From: Roseibium polysiphoniae
GTDB lineage: Bacteria > Pseudomonadota > Alphaproteobacteria > Rhizobiales > Stappiaceae
Assembly: GCF_014842925.1 (NCBI RefSeq)
Contig: NZ_JACYXJ010000003.1
Location: 496,001 to 560,000 of the forward strand
Direction of reading: 5' to 3'
Length of the DNA: 64,000 nt
Part shown: piece by piece, positions 47,159-56,052 of the stretch
Layout of the letters: every line of letters starts with the position of its first letter
How positions within the stretch are numbered: the first letter of the stretch is position 1
The notes under the pieces: model-generated
The model's input: only the letters and a program-made list of their open reading frames with translations
Told to the model about the DNA's origin: nothing
Databases searched by the model: none
Program-made: the position numbers and the translations under genes

Positions 47159-48625
47159 TCACTCAAAGCTGTCATAGGCGGCAATGCCGTCATCGAGCAG
47201 GTTTTTCAAGGTGGCAAAGGACGCGGCAACTTCCGCACGGGTGAGCGGGTTTGTGAAGCCCATGCGCACGCGGTGGTGGGTTCTGTCCGGACGGCCGGTC
47301 TTGAACTCATCCTCGTCATCAATGAGCACCTTGGCCGACGCAGCGGCCGCCTTGAAGGTGCCGGGCAGCCATGGCTCGGGCAATTTCAGCCAGAGGAAGG
47401 GCGAATCCTTGGCCGATTCGAAGTCGAGGCCCTGGAATTCCTTGAGCATGATGTCATGCCGCGCGTCGATTTCTGCCAGGATTCGCAGGCGCAGATCATC
47501 CGCAGCGCCACTGAGAACCAGTCGGGCGGAGAGTTCGGCCAGCAGAAACGAGATGCCGCCTGTCATCATCTTGTGGGCGTTCGCGATGCGCTGGGCGTGT
47601 GACAAGGGACTTGAGACCCAGCCGCCGCGCAGACCCGCAGCGACGGTTTTGGACAGAGAGCCTACGTGGAACGTGCGTTCGGGCGCGAGGGCGATGAGCG
47701 GCGTCAGCTCCGTGTCGCGCAGAGAGCCGTAGACCTCGTCCTCGATGATCCAGAGATTGTGCTCACGGGCGACGGCGATAATCTCCCGGCGCCGGTCTTC
47801 CGGCATGGTCGTCAGGGTCGGATTGTGCATGGTCGGCATCATGAAGATGACCTTCGGATGCTTCTGCGCGCAGATTTTCGCCAGCTCGTCAGGCAGGGGG
47901 CCGCGCTCGTCGCGGGCGACCGCAACGGGCTGCCGGCCCATGAGCACCGCGCCGCGTGCAATTGAGCTGTAGGTCAGCTCTTCGAAGACGATCCGGTCGC
48001 CTGGAGATGTGGTGGCGCTGATGACGGACATGATCGCCGCCTGAGCGCCGAAAGCAGGGACAATGGAACCCGGGTCGGGGGTCCAGCCACCGCGCGCCAG
48101 CCACCGTTGGCCGGCCTGGCGCCAACTGTCCGGAATGATGCGTGTGTAACTGGCGATCTCATAGGGAGAATCGCTGGTGATCTGCTGCATCAGGTTTCGG
48201 ACGATCTCCGACTGCCCGATTTCCGGGGCTGACGTGCTGTCTAGACGGGCGAGCTCGGGATGAGGAACAGCCGTCCGGGTGCTGCCGAAATCAACGTCAC
48301 CGGCGAGCACTGGGGCGGGGATCAGTTGAATGGCCGGCGCTGTCCTGCTGTGATCGGTCACAATCTCCGGCACAGGCGCAATCGTTCCAAGAACATAGGT
48401 GCCGCGTCCGACTTCTCCGCTGACTAGACCTTTTTCCCGCACCAGCGCATAGGCCCTGCCCACGGTGCCGACCGTGATCCCAAGGTCATAGGCGAGCTCG
48501 CGTTGCGGCGGCAGCTTTGCGCCCGCCGGGAGCGTGCCGGCGACAATGTCTTCTGCGATCTGGTTTGCCAGGCGCAGATACATGGGTCCCTTGCCGGCGG
48601 GGATGTTCGGAATCCAATTTGTCAT
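47159..48625 (-). CDS. MocR/PdxR-type regulator (GntR HTH plus aminotransferase-like domain)
   Basis: 488 aa. The N-terminal GntR winged helix (MYLRLANQIAEDIVAGTLPAGAKLPPQRELAYDLGI) is joined to a fold-type I aminotransferase-like domain with the PLP lysine in HVGSLSKTVAAGLRGGW (about residue 325). MocR proteins use PLP or an amine as effector and usually control a divergent gene. Here the divergent neighbour is the DUF1127 gene at 48728, with a 102-bp region between them that holds ACAAT/ATTGT inverted repeats. It lies upstream of purL on the same strand but is a separate unit. Confidence 0.92.
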   Translation of the reverse strand: MTNWIPNIPAGKGPMYLRLANQIAEDIVAGTLPAGAKLPPQRELAYDLGITVGTVGRAYALVREKGLVSGEVGRGTYVLGTIAPVPEIVTDHSRTAPAIQLIPAPVLAGDVDFGSTRTAVPHPELARLDSTSAPEIGQSEIVRNLMQQITSDSPYEIASYTRIIPDSWRQAGQRWLARGGWTPDPGSIVPAFGAQAAIMSVISATTSPGDRIVFEELTYSSIARGAVLMGRQPVAVARDERGPLPDELAKICAQKHPKVIFMMPTMHNPTLTTMPEDRRREIIAVAREHNLWIIEDEVYGSLRDTELTPLIALAPERTFHVGSLSKTVAAGLRGGWVSSPLSHAQRIANAHKMMTGGISFLLAELSARLVLSGAADDLRLRILAEIDARHDIMLKEFQGLDFESAKDSPFLWLKLPEPWLPGTFKAAAASAKVLIDDEDEFKTGRPDRTHHRVRMGFTNPLTRAEVAASFATLKNLLDDGIAAYDSFE

Positions 48626-48629
48626 GGTG

Positions 48630-48710
48630 ACAATTTTCTATCTTGCATCGAATAATGAGTCAATTCATATGAATGAACCGAGACAATCGTGCTTTGAACT
48701 CGAAATTGTA
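48630..48710. promoter_or_regulatory. Divergent promoter region with ACAAT/ATTGT repeats
   Basis: ACAAT occurs at 48630 and 48682 and ATTGT at 48705, the last two as an inverted pair about 20 bp apart. Such repeats suit binding by a dimeric MocR regulator encoded immediately to the left. The motif is short, so this is tentative. Confidence 0.35.
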
Positions 48711-48727
48711 TCGAAAAGAGGTTCAAT

Positions 48728-48958
48728 ATGACTGTGATTGACGCAGATCTTCAGCTGAGAGGCGACCATGGGTCGCTGAGATCGGCATTCGTGGCGTATG
48801 TGTATCGCAAACTGGTGTTGTGGCAGCACATGAGACGCTCGAGAGCACAGCTCTCACAGCTCTCCGATGAGGCGCTGGCCGACATCGGCGTGAGCCGTGA
48901 AGTGGCAAATGGCGAGGCCTACCGTCCCTTCTGGGCGACCTCCAAGCGCCCTTACTGA
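48728..48958 (+). CDS. DUF1127 (YjiS-like) small protein
   Basis: 76 aa. The C-terminal half has the DUF1127 core WQHMRRSRAQLSQLSDEALADIGVSREVA, a short arginine-rich helical region. DUF1127 proteins in alphaproteobacteria include small RNA-binding proteins affecting stress and phosphate responses. The ATG at 48728 follows AAAAGAGG. It is divergent from the MocR regulator, its likely controller. Confidence 0.88.
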   Translation: MTVIDADLQLRGDHGSLRSAFVAYVYRKLVLWQHMRRSRAQLSQLSDEALADIGVSREVANGEAYRPFWATSKRPY

Positions 48959-49124
48959 GATAGCCGCCACGCTGTTCTGATGCGGTCCGGCTCCGTAAAC
49001 TGCTCAAGCTTTCCTCGCAGCCTTTGGGAAGTTTCGGCAGGATTGATATCCCTCATTCAGCCGTCATGGGTTTGCGCATAGCTTTCGAAACGGGAAGAAT
49101 GCGCCAACCGATGGGAGGCTTGAA

Positions 49125-49520
49125 ATGCAGGGTATCAAATGGGGCCGGTCCGCGACTTTCGCTCTTATGCTTGTCGTCGCTTCGACGCTGTTTACGGGCA
49201 AGGCAGCCGCGCAAGGCCAGCTTCTGGAGGTCTATTCGGCCTATCTGGGATCAGCGGACCATTTCAATTCCAAGGGCGCACGCCTGACACAGCCCTGGCA
49301 GATCATCCGCCAGGACCGTGCCAATTTTCACAAGTTCGGTCTCCGCGACCCGGGAGACGAGAGCGATCGCTATTTTGCATCCGCTGCCAACCGAGGCCGG
49401 ATGGAGCGGATGATCCTCAATGGCACCATCGAACGGTCGGCGGCCAGACGCATCGTGAACAGCAATGTCTGGATCACGGTCGAGATCTACAGCGACTTCG
49501 TCAATGTGACCGTCCAGTAG
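49125..49520 (+). CDS. Secreted protein of unknown function
   Basis: 131 aa with a signal peptide (MLVVASTLFTGKAAAQ, cleavage after AAAQ). The mature ~100 residues carry charged, Arg/Asn-rich helices (DRANFHKFGLRD, AANRGRMERM) and no cysteine. No family was recognised. An upstream hydrophobic start (MQGIKWGRS) fits the normal n-region. It is convergent with the Ca/Na antiporter gene and 166 bp downstream of the DUF1127 gene. Confidence 0.65.
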   Translation: MQGIKWGRSATFALMLVVASTLFTGKAAAQGQLLEVYSAYLGSADHFNSKGARLTQPWQIIRQDRANFHKFGLRDPGDESDRYFASAANRGRMERMILNGTIERSAARRIVNSNVWITVEIYSDFVNVTVQ

Positions 49521-49556
49521 CTTCCAACGCTGGGATGCCGGCTTGGCATTGCGGGT

Positions 49557-50513
49557 TCACTGCAGTGCCAATTTGCCGAGATACAGTCCGTAGAGACCGA
49601 GCAGGGCAGCGCCCTCCAGGCGGCAAATGCGATGGCCGGTGCGCGCGAAAATCATCAAGAGCGCTGTTGCTGCCAGCATCACCCAGATGTCGAAACTCAG
49701 GATTTGCTCGGGCATTTCGATCGGTTTCACCATGGCCGTCACGCCGAGAATGCCGAAGATATTGTAGATGTTGGAGCCGAGGATGTTGCCGAAGGCAATG
49801 TCTGTCTGACGACGTAAAGCGGCGACCACCGACGTCACGAGTTCGGGGAGCGACGTGCCAAGGGCAACGACGGTCAGGCCGATCACGGCTTCATCGATGC
49901 CCATGCGTGTTGCCAGGACGACCGAGCTGTCGACCAGGAATTTCGCGCCGAGCATGGTCATGATCAGACCACCTATGGTCAAAGCAGCCAATACCGGTGC
50001 GGATTGCGTCCAGGGACGTGCGGTCACAGCCTCGCCCTCGGCGCGGTGCATATCGGCGGACGGTGTCTGTTGGCCGCTTTCTGCGCGGTAGGTGAAGACA
50101 AGATACGCTGTGAGCGCGAGAACAAGCAGACCGCCCGACAACCGGCTGACATTCCCCAGGTAGGCCAGGGCAAGGCAGGCGAGTGCAGCTGCCGAGACCA
50201 CCAGACCGTCACGCATCAACGCCTTCGTATCGGCCTTCATCGGGAAGATGATCGCCGCAGTGCCAAGGATGAGCAGGATGTTGGCGGTGTTCGAGCCAAT
50301 GACATTTCCGACGGCAATGCCTGGCGAGCCATTCAAGGCGGCCAGAAGGCTGGTCATCAGTTCGGGCGTCGATGTGCCGAAGCCGACGAGAACGATGCCG
50401 ATCAGCAGTGGCGATATTTTCATGCGCTCGGCAAGACCGACAGACCCGCGCACCAGTAGATCGCCGCCGAGGACCAGAAGGGCCAGACCGGCGACAAGCT
50501 CAAGAATGAGCAT
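49557..50513 (-). CDS. Calcium/sodium antiporter (CaCA family, YrbG type)
   Basis: 318 aa, ~10 membrane segments with the internal duplication typical of cation/Ca2+ exchangers: GFGTSTPELMTSLLAAL plus GNVIGSNTANILLILG in the first half and ALGTSLPELVTSVVAAL plus GNILGSNIYNIFGILG in the second. These alpha repeats carry the ion-binding acidic residues. Exchanges Ca2+ for Na+ or H+ across the inner membrane. Monocistronic. Confidence 0.95.
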   Translation of the reverse strand: MLILELVAGLALLVLGGDLLVRGSVGLAERMKISPLLIGIVLVGFGTSTPELMTSLLAALNGSPGIAVGNVIGSNTANILLILGTAAIIFPMKADTKALMRDGLVVSAAALACLALAYLGNVSRLSGGLLVLALTAYLVFTYRAESGQQTPSADMHRAEGEAVTARPWTQSAPVLAALTIGGLIMTMLGAKFLVDSSVVLATRMGIDEAVIGLTVVALGTSLPELVTSVVAALRRQTDIAFGNILGSNIYNIFGILGVTAMVKPIEMPEQILSFDIWVMLAATALLMIFARTGHRICRLEGAALLGLYGLYLGKLALQ

Positions 50514-50640
50514 TTCGCAAACTCCAATGTGAGAGACGCGAATGTGGTGCGGGCCGAGCGTTTCAACAAGGGGAGATCTGCGAGAAGCTCCGGCGGGCAG
50601 GTTGACCTGTCCGCCGGAGTGAGTGTTCAGGCTTGAAAAA

Positions 50641-51177
50641 TTAGACGGCGCCGGTGTATTCGCCGCGGCCCGGGTAGTCGTTTGCCTTCACGAAGTCGAG
50701 GGCTCCAACCATTTCCTGGAAATGCGGGCGAACGAAAGGCATCGTCTGAACGGATGCGAAATAGAGTTCGCCATTGGAGCGCACCAGGAAAACGCCAGGC
50801 TCGGAAAAGAGAGCAGGTTCTTCGATGCCGATCGACGTGGTGCCGCGGCTCGTGGAGATGTAAAGACCCCAGTCCTTGGCAACGGTCAGCGGCACGGAGT
50901 GGCCAAAGCGCAGGTTGTCGGCACCGACCTTTTCGGCCATCTGTGTCGCACGATCCGCATCATCCGAGGACAGGGCCACAGTCTTGACGCCACGCTTTTC
51001 GAACTCAGGTGTCAGGCGCTCGAGTTCCTTCAGATAGGTCGCGCAGATCGGGCAATGCAGGCCACGGTAGAACACGACAAGGGTGCCCCACTCGGCGCCG
51101 TCGTTGGCCAAATCAAAAGTGCCATGGGAAATTGTCTCGGCAGTAAGGCCCGGGACAGGCTGTCTTGGAATAAGCAT
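50641..51177 (-). CDS. Peroxiredoxin-like (AhpC/TSA) protein
   Basis: 178 aa. The peroxidatic cysteine is in YRGLHCPICATYLKEL (about residue 42), with a second Cys three residues on (CPIC). The thioredoxin-like fold runs through VVFYRG and VFLVRSNGELYFAS. It probably reduces peroxides with an unidentified reductant. Divergent from the AraC regulator at 51277 with 99 bp between, so that regulator may control it. Confidence 0.88.
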   Translation of the reverse strand: MLIPRQPVPGLTAETISHGTFDLANDGAEWGTLVVFYRGLHCPICATYLKELERLTPEFEKRGVKTVALSSDDADRATQMAEKVGADNLRFGHSVPLTVAKDWGLYISTSRGTTSIGIEEPALFSEPGVFLVRSNGELYFASVQTMPFVRPHFQEMVGALDFVKANDYPGRGEYTGAV

Positions 51178-51276
51178 CTAGGTCTCCATTCGATTTGTGC
51201 TTTTGCAAAATCTCAGATTAGATTATAGAACTTTGGGCAATTATTCGTTCGAGATATATGATCTGGAGTTCGGCTC

Positions 51277-52080
51277 ATGAACGTTCACGCCACTAATATC
51301 TTCGGCGGACGCCTCGACAGGCTGTCGTCTCTCATCGAACGTTTCAGGGTTCAGGCAGACCTTGTCGCTCCTGATGAGGCTGAAGCGCGGGGCGCGAATT
51401 TTGTCGTTCTTCGGGGCGCTGATGATGCGTTGCGGCTCGTGTTTGTGCCGAATGGCTCCGGCGACTGTGCGGCCTGCGATCACTTCTCTGTCGAGGAGAG
51501 TGAAGCGCTGTTGGTTGCGGCGAAGATCGAGATTGCCGGTGCAGGGCATCACCTCGTTTTGGCGCTGCCCAGATGCATCTCGGTGGCCCTCGTTGATGCG
51601 CCAGATCTGAGGACGGTTGTGTCCCCGTTGGTCGAAGAGGTGGTCCAGCCCCGTTGTGGCGGGCAGGCCGTGTTCCACCGGCTGGCCGAAGTCGTGGTGA
51701 TCCGCTTGTTGCGCCATGCGCTGGAGAGTGACGCCGCCGATGTGGGGCTGCTTGCCGGTCTTTCTCATCCCAGGTTGGCGGCCGCGCTGGTGGCTATGCA
51801 TGAACGCCCGGGTGTGGCTTGGAACCTGGAAAGCCTGGCAGCGGAAGCGGGCATGTCGCGCACGCAATTTGCGGTGACTTTCAAGGAAGTGCTTGGAATG
51901 ACACCAGGGGCCTATATGTCCAACTGGCGTCTGGACATCGCGCGGGCAGAGCTCGAATCAGGAGTTCAGGTCAGAGCGGTCGCGCGCATGTGCGGGTTTA
52001 CCTCGGCGGCGGCGTTTTCCAGAGCCTTTGCGCGCCGCTATGGTCATGCGCCAAAACTGGAGCGCCGAAAGGCAGTCTAG
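51277..52080 (+). CDS. AraC-family transcriptional regulator (cupin_6 N-terminal domain)
   Basis: 267 aa. Residues ~10-155 fit the cupin_6 ligand-binding domain. The C-terminal AraC double helix-turn-helix contains WNLESLAAEAGMSRTQFAVTFKEVLGMTPGAYM and VARMCGFTSAAAFSRAFARRYGHAP. Such regulators often activate a divergent gene; here that is the peroxiredoxin gene. The ATG at 51277 is used. Confidence 0.92.
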   Translation: MNVHATNIFGGRLDRLSSLIERFRVQADLVAPDEAEARGANFVVLRGADDALRLVFVPNGSGDCAACDHFSVEESEALLVAAKIEIAGAGHHLVLALPRCISVALVDAPDLRTVVSPLVEEVVQPRCGGQAVFHRLAEVVVIRLLRHALESDAADVGLLAGLSHPRLAAALVAMHERPGVAWNLESLAAEAGMSRTQFAVTFKEVLGMTPGAYMSNWRLDIARAELESGVQVRAVARMCGFTSAAAFSRAFARRYGHAPKLERRKAV

Positions 52081-52101
52081 GTCTCTAAGGAGAGCTTGCG
52101 T

Positions 52102-52356
52102 CTACCGGTCGACCGGATGGACGCGTTCCATGGCATAGAGCTCGTCGGCCATATCGTCTGCCCGGCGTGCGAAGAGGGCAGAGGCGTCGCGCAGGCCCTT
52201 GTTGTAGAAAACCGTGCCAAGAGGTCCGATCAGACGGTCGAGCAGGAACCCTGCTTCCATGTTGCCGATGTCCTGATCCAGTTCGTCCCGCGCATAGTCC
52301 TGCACCAGACGGGTCAGCCGTTCGCGGTCTTCCTTGGACACTTCCAGCTCGGCCAT
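52102..52356 (-). CDS. DUF2164 protein
   Basis: 84 aa, fully helical, with EDRERLTRLVQDYARDELDQDIGNMEAGFLLDRL followed by GTVFYNKGLRDA, the DUF2164 pattern. Role unknown. It starts 39 bp downstream of the purQ stop on the same strand and may be transcribed with it. Confidence 0.85.
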   Translation of the reverse strand: MAELEVSKEDRERLTRLVQDYARDELDQDIGNMEAGFLLDRLIGPLGTVFYNKGLRDASALFARRADDMADELYAMERVHPVDR

Positions 52357-52395
52357 TGGCGTCTCCCGATCGACGTCTGGGAAATTAGCTTGTCG

Positions 52396-53064
52396 TCAGG
52401 CAGCTTTTGCGAGCAGGCTTTCAAACAACAGCCGCCCTTCGGTTCCGCCGTTGAGATCTTCAATCAGGTTTTCCGGATGTGGCATCATGCCCAGAACATT
52501 GCCCTTGGCGTTCATCACGCCGGCAATGTCGTTGATGGAGCCGTTCGGGTTGGTGCCTTCACCGTAGCGGAAAACGACCTGGCCGTTGTCCTCAATCGCC
52601 TTCAAGGTGTCGGCGTCGGCGAAGTAGTTGCCGTCGTGGTGAGCGACCGGGCAGCGCCAGACCTGGCCCTTTTGGAAGCTTGAGGAGAAGCGGGTCGCGT
52701 CGTTGACGGTCTCGAGCTTCACTTCCTTGCAGACAAAGTTGAGGCCCGCGTTGCGCATCAGGGCGCCGGGCAGGAGACCTGCCTCTGTCAGAATCTGGAA
52801 GCCATTGCACACGCCCAGAACGGTGACGCCCGAATCTGCCTTCTTCACCAGATCCTTGAGGATCGGGGAGCGCGCCGCAATGGCGCCGGCGCGCAGATAG
52901 TCGCCGTAGGAAAAGCCGCCGGGCACGATGACAAGGTCGGCATCGGGAAGTTCGGATTCGGTGTGCCAGACACTTGCGGGCCGGGTGCCGGTGATGAACT
53001 CCAGCGCGTGGAACATGTCGCGGTCGCGGTTGGAACCCGGAAAGACAATTACAGCGGTTTTCAT
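52396..53064 (-). CDS. purQ: Phosphoribosylformylglycinamidine synthase subunit PurQ (glutaminase)
   Basis: 222 aa, a class I glutamine amidotransferase that supplies ammonia to PurL. The nucleophile is in [15 protein letters not shown] (Cys about residue 86) and the His-Glu pair in MMPHPENL (about residue 195). The oxyanion strand [14 protein letters not shown] is present. The purS and small-membrane-protein genes lie directly upstream. Confidence 0.98.
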   Translation of the reverse strand: MKTAVIVFPGSNRDRDMFHALEFITGTRPASVWHTESELPDADLVIVPGGFSYGDYLRAGAIAARSPILKDLVKKADSGVTVLGVCNGFQILTEAGLLPGALMRNAGLNFVCKEVKLETVNDATRFSSSFQKGQVWRCPVAHHDGNYFADADTLKAIEDNGQVVFRYGEGTNPNGSINDIAGVMNAKGNVLGMMPHPENLIEDLNGGTEGRLLFESLLAKAA

Positions 53065-53084
53065 GGAGCGATCTCCAGCTTTGG

Positions 53085-53192
53085 TCAGAGCATGACCAGG
53101 ACGGTTACGACAGCGACGAGGGCAGGGAACACGATGAATATGGCGGCCTTGAGGGCCATGAAGCGGAGTGCTTTCTTCGCGTCGCTATCCAT
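53085..53192 (-). CDS. 35-aa small membrane protein between purS and purQ
   Basis: The product, starting [19 protein letters not shown], has a charged N-terminus and one hydrophobic helix ([18 protein letters not shown]) that ends the protein. AAGGA precedes the ATG at 53192. It matches a small membrane protein known to accompany the PurS/PurQ synthase genes in Rhizobiales; the role of that family is not known. It lies 25 bp after purS and 20 bp before purQ, so it is fully inside the operon. Confidence 0.7.
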   Translation of the reverse strand: MDSDAKKALRFMALKAAIFIVFPALVAVVTVLVML

Positions 53193-53217
53193 CAACGGGG
53201 TCCTTGCCCGGTCGTCG

Positions 53218-53457
53218 TCAGTCGATTTCGATGGCGTAATTCTCGATGACCGTGTTTGCCAGAAGCTTTTCGCACATCTGCGCGATTTCCGCTTCGGCGG
53301 CGGCCTTGTCGGTTGCTCTCAGGTCTAGGTCGAAGACCTTGCCCTGGCGGACCGAGTCGATGTCGCCAAAGCCGAGGCCGCCGAGCGCGCCTTCAATGGC
53401 CTTTCCCTGAGGATCGAGAACACCGTTCTTCAAGGTGACGATGACACGTGCCTTCAT
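53218..53457 (-). CDS. purS: Phosphoribosylformylglycinamidine synthase subunit PurS
   Basis: 79 aa. Bridges PurQ and PurL in the FGAM synthase complex. Conserved parts are MKARVIVTLKNGVLDPQGKAIEGAL near the start and VRQGKVFDLDL in the middle. The ATG follows GGAGAAGAC. It begins the purS-purQ operon; the region upstream (53458-53880) should hold its promoter. Confidence 0.96.
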   Translation of the reverse strand: MKARVIVTLKNGVLDPQGKAIEGALGGLGFGDIDSVRQGKVFDLDLRATDKAAAEAEIAQMCEKLLANTVIENYAIEID

Positions 53458-53880
53458 GGTCTGTCTTCTCCGCTGAAACGCCCGACCGGTCAGGCCAGCG
53501 TTTCAAATTGATCTAAAGAGCCTGTTTGGCTGCTGCTTACACCAGCTTGCCGGCAATTGGAACGGGGCTGAAAGCAATTGGAGGCTATGAGTTGCGGACA
53601 TCTGTGTTTTAGGCGCTAATGCGCCTGTTCTCGACCTTGGGCGATGATTTGCGTCTCGCAGTTTCTACTTTTTGGGAATATGCGATTTGTGTTTAAATGA
53701 ATATACCAATTTGGTATTGAAAATTTGGCTCAGTTGCCTTATTTTCTGATCATAGATACTCATGATCGACTGAAAGAGTATCCCCGCTGCTTTAGGTAGT
53801 CCAACCGCAAGGGTAGATAGGCGTAAGCTTAAGAGGTTGTCGAGTTAGCCAAGGGGTCCTCAAGGACCCCTTCGGTGTTT
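53458..53880. other. 423-bp AT-rich gap upstream of purS
   Basis: The gap contains an odd-length palindrome ATACCAA-T-TTGGTAT at 53703-53717, a likely operator, and at 53851-53872 the hairpin AAGGGGTCC/GGACCCCTT followed on the plus strand by CGGTGTTTTT. The hairpin orientation suits a plus-strand transcript, so a small RNA ending here is possible. No coding frame or tRNA was recognised. Base composition is lower in GC than the surrounding pur genes. Confidence 0.5.
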
Positions 53881-54453
53881 TTAGCGTTTATATTTGACCA
53901 TTTTCCCTTCTCGGGCTTTGCCAATCACTGCCCGCAAGCTGGTTTTCATGCCTTGTTCTTGCTGAGAGCGGAGATAAGCACTTTCGACAAAGAGCTGAAA
54001 TTGATGCCGAATTCCGTCAAATCGGCCCTTACTTCTACGAATAGTGAAGTAGGCAGTATAAAAACGGCCGCTCTCATCACTTCGTGTCGCGTTGTAGCAC
54101 CCATAATTTCGGTCGCTGCGCGTTACGTAGATACGATTCTGCGCAAGATCCGCCATTAGTGCTGTCAATTGAAAAGAGGCTTCATATCTTGTCGCATCAA
54201 AGGCTCGTGGCCTTTTGTTGTCCATAATACGCGTTTGCGAATTATGGATTGGTTTCTCCCATTTACATGTCCAGCAATGGCAAGAATAGCGTATAAGAAT
54301 TTTGACTTCTGAGGTGCCGTCGAGCCGAAAGGTTTCGACGTGCGGAGGGAGATGTTTTGCAACTATTTGAGTGGCATCAATCTCTTCTTTTGCAAAGGGC
54401 TCATTCCCCTCACTTAGTATAAGTCCCGACTTTGAAATGTAATAGTGAGCCAT
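53881..54453 (-). CDS. Orphan protein inserted between purC and purS
   Basis: 190 aa of unknown function. Features: a cluster of cysteines and histidine in YSCHCWTCKW (about residue 57), a basic DNKRPRAFDATRYEASFQ segment, and IRRSKGRFDGIRHQFQLFVESAYL near the end, with a Lys/Arg tail. The CHCWTC cluster could bind a metal. The coding DNA is clearly more AT-rich than the pur genes on both sides, a sign of later arrival. purC and purS usually adjoin in rhizobial genomes, so this gene breaks that pair. Confidence 0.65.
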   Translation of the reverse strand: MAHYYISKSGLILSEGNEPFAKEEIDATQIVAKHLPPHVETFRLDGTSEVKILIRYSCHCWTCKWEKPIHNSQTRIMDNKRPRAFDATRYEASFQLTALMADLAQNRIYVTRSDRNYGCYNATRSDESGRFYTAYFTIRRSKGRFDGIRHQFQLFVESAYLRSQQEQGMKTSLRAVIGKAREGKMVKYKR

Positions 54454-54553
54454 AACAGCGAACTACCATCGACGCCTTCACCGAATGGCCGGTGAAGGCG
54501 TTACTTGTTTTAGGAAGTGAAATTTACTCCTAACAGATCGGCTGAAGTCTAAC

Positions 54554-55318
54554 TTACTGAACCAGCGTCGGGCCGGAGCCTGCCGGACGGTCATTCTCGT
54601 TGAGAATTCCCAGGCGCTTGGCGACTTCCTGATAGGCTTCCAGCATCCCGCCCATTTCACGGCGGAAACGGTCCTTGTCCATCTTCTCGTTGGTCTTGAT
54701 GTCCCAAAGGCGGCAGCTGTCCGGGGAGATCTCGTCAGCAACCACGATGCGCATCATGTCGCCTTCGAACAGACGGCCGCACTCGATCTTGAAGTCGACA
54801 AGACGGATGCCGACGCCGAGGAACAAGCCAGAGAGGAAGTCGTTGACGCGGATGGCCAGTGCCATGATGTCATCGAGTTCCTGAGGCGTTGCCCAGCCGA
54901 AAGCCGTTACGTGTTCTTCAGCCACGATCGGGTCGTCCAGCTCGTCGTTCTTGTAGTAGAACTCGATGATGGACCGAGGCAGCTGGGTGCCTTCTTCAAT
55001 GCCAAGGCGCTTGGCGATGGAGCCGGCGGCCACATTGCGCACCACCACTTCCAGCGGAATGATCTCGACTTCGCGGATCAGCTGCTCGCGCATGTTCATG
55101 CGGCGGATGAAGTGGGTCGGAATGCCAATGGCGTTCAGGTTGTTGAAGACGTACTCGGAGATCCGGTTGTTCAACACGCCTTTGCCGTCGACAATCTCGT
55201 GTTTCTTGTTGTTGAAGGCAGTTGCATCGTCCTTGAAATGCTGAATCAGCGTTCCAGGCTCCGGGCCTTCATAGAGGATCTTGGCTTTGCCTTCATAGAT
55301 GCGACGGCGGCGATTCAT
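54554..55318 (-). CDS. purC: Phosphoribosylaminoimidazole-succinocarboxamide synthase
   Basis: 254 aa. Joins CAIR and aspartate with ATP in step 7/8 of purine synthesis. Conserved stretches are [31 protein letters not shown] [20 protein letters not shown], and [32 protein letters not shown] near the catalytic centre. The ATG at 55318 is preferred; the frame runs to 55351. The 100-bp gap to the orphan at 54453 and the usual partner purS make this site of insertion clear. Confidence 0.97.
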   Translation of the reverse strand: MNRRRRIYEGKAKILYEGPEPGTLIQHFKDDATAFNNKKHEIVDGKGVLNNRISEYVFNNLNAIGIPTHFIRRMNMREQLIREVEIIPLEVVVRNVAAGSIAKRLGIEEGTQLPRSIIEFYYKNDELDDPIVAEEHVTAFGWATPQELDDIMALAIRVNDFLSGLFLGVGIRLVDFKIECGRLFEGDMMRIVVADEISPDSCRLWDIKTNEKMDKDRFRREMGGMLEAYQEVAKRLGILNENDRPAGSGPTLVQ

Positions 55319-55650
55319 TGGCACGTACCGTGAATGTTTGAGAAAATCCATCGAACGGGGTTCTTCCAGTTGGTCGTTCTTCCCCCCGTTCGCCTTCTGC
55401 CGGGCGCCGTCGACAATTTCCCGTATTGGGGGTGAGTCTTTGGCATGCGCCCTGCATCAGCGGCGCGGAACTTACCTGAATGCCTGGAAAAGTACAATCG
55501 GCTGAACTGTGCCAAATCGCGCAATGCTCATGCTTTTGGGGCATATGGGCTTTCCCGCGTTGATTTGGCGGCGGTTGGGGGATATGGAAGAGGCAAGATC
55601 GTTCCTATATCCGGGGCGTAGAGGCTATCCGCAGTTCAGGAGACACCAGG
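55319..55650. other. 332-bp divergent region between purC and the DUF1476 gene
   Basis: Should contain the promoters of purC (minus) and of the DUF1476 gene (plus). I see no clear operator or structured RNA. The plus-strand gene is preceded by CAGGAGACACCAGG. Confidence 0.5.
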
Positions 55651-55971
55651 ATGAGCACATTCGACAAGCGCGAAGATGGATTTGAAGGCAAGTTCGCGCA
55701 TGACGAGGAGCTAAGGTTCAAGGCGACCGCACGGCGCAACAAGCTTCTCGGCTTGTGGGCTGCGGAGAAGCTTGGCCTGGAAGGCGAAGCCGCTGAAGGC
55801 TACGCTAAGGAAGTTGTTCGCTCTGATTTTGAAGAGCCGGGCGATGAAGACGTCTTCCGCAAGATTCGCGGCGACTTCGACGCCAAGAACATCGAACAGT
55901 CCGACCATCAGATCCGTCGCACCATGGACGAACTGATGCATACGGCGGTTGATCAGATCCAGAACGATTGA
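55651..55971 (+). CDS. DUF1476 protein, F1-ATPase zeta-subunit type inhibitor
   Basis: 106 aa. DUF1476 includes the zeta subunit that inhibits the F1F0-ATPase of Paracoccus and relatives. The N-terminal STFDKREDGFEGKFAHDEELRF is the inhibitory-region hallmark, and the rest is a helical bundle (ARRNKLLGLWAAEKLGL, RRTMDELMHTAVDQI). The start ATG at 55651 follows GGAG. A terminator follows. Its action on ATP hydrolysis is known from relatives, inferred here. Confidence 0.93.
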   Translation: MSTFDKREDGFEGKFAHDEELRFKATARRNKLLGLWAAEKLGLEGEAAEGYAKEVVRSDFEEPGDEDVFRKIRGDFDAKNIEQSDHQIRRTMDELMHTAVDQIQND

Positions 55972-56000
55972 TCACAGCCGATCAGCTTGAAAGCGTTTTT

Positions 56001-56030
56001 AAAGGCCTTCGTGACAGCGGAGGCCTTTTT
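56001..56030 (+). terminator. Terminator of the DUF1476 gene
   Basis: AAAGGCCT and AGGCCTTTTT flank a short loop, 30 bp after the stop. Confidence 0.8.
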
Positions 56031-56052
56031 CTTTGTCTGGTGCGGAAAAGCT

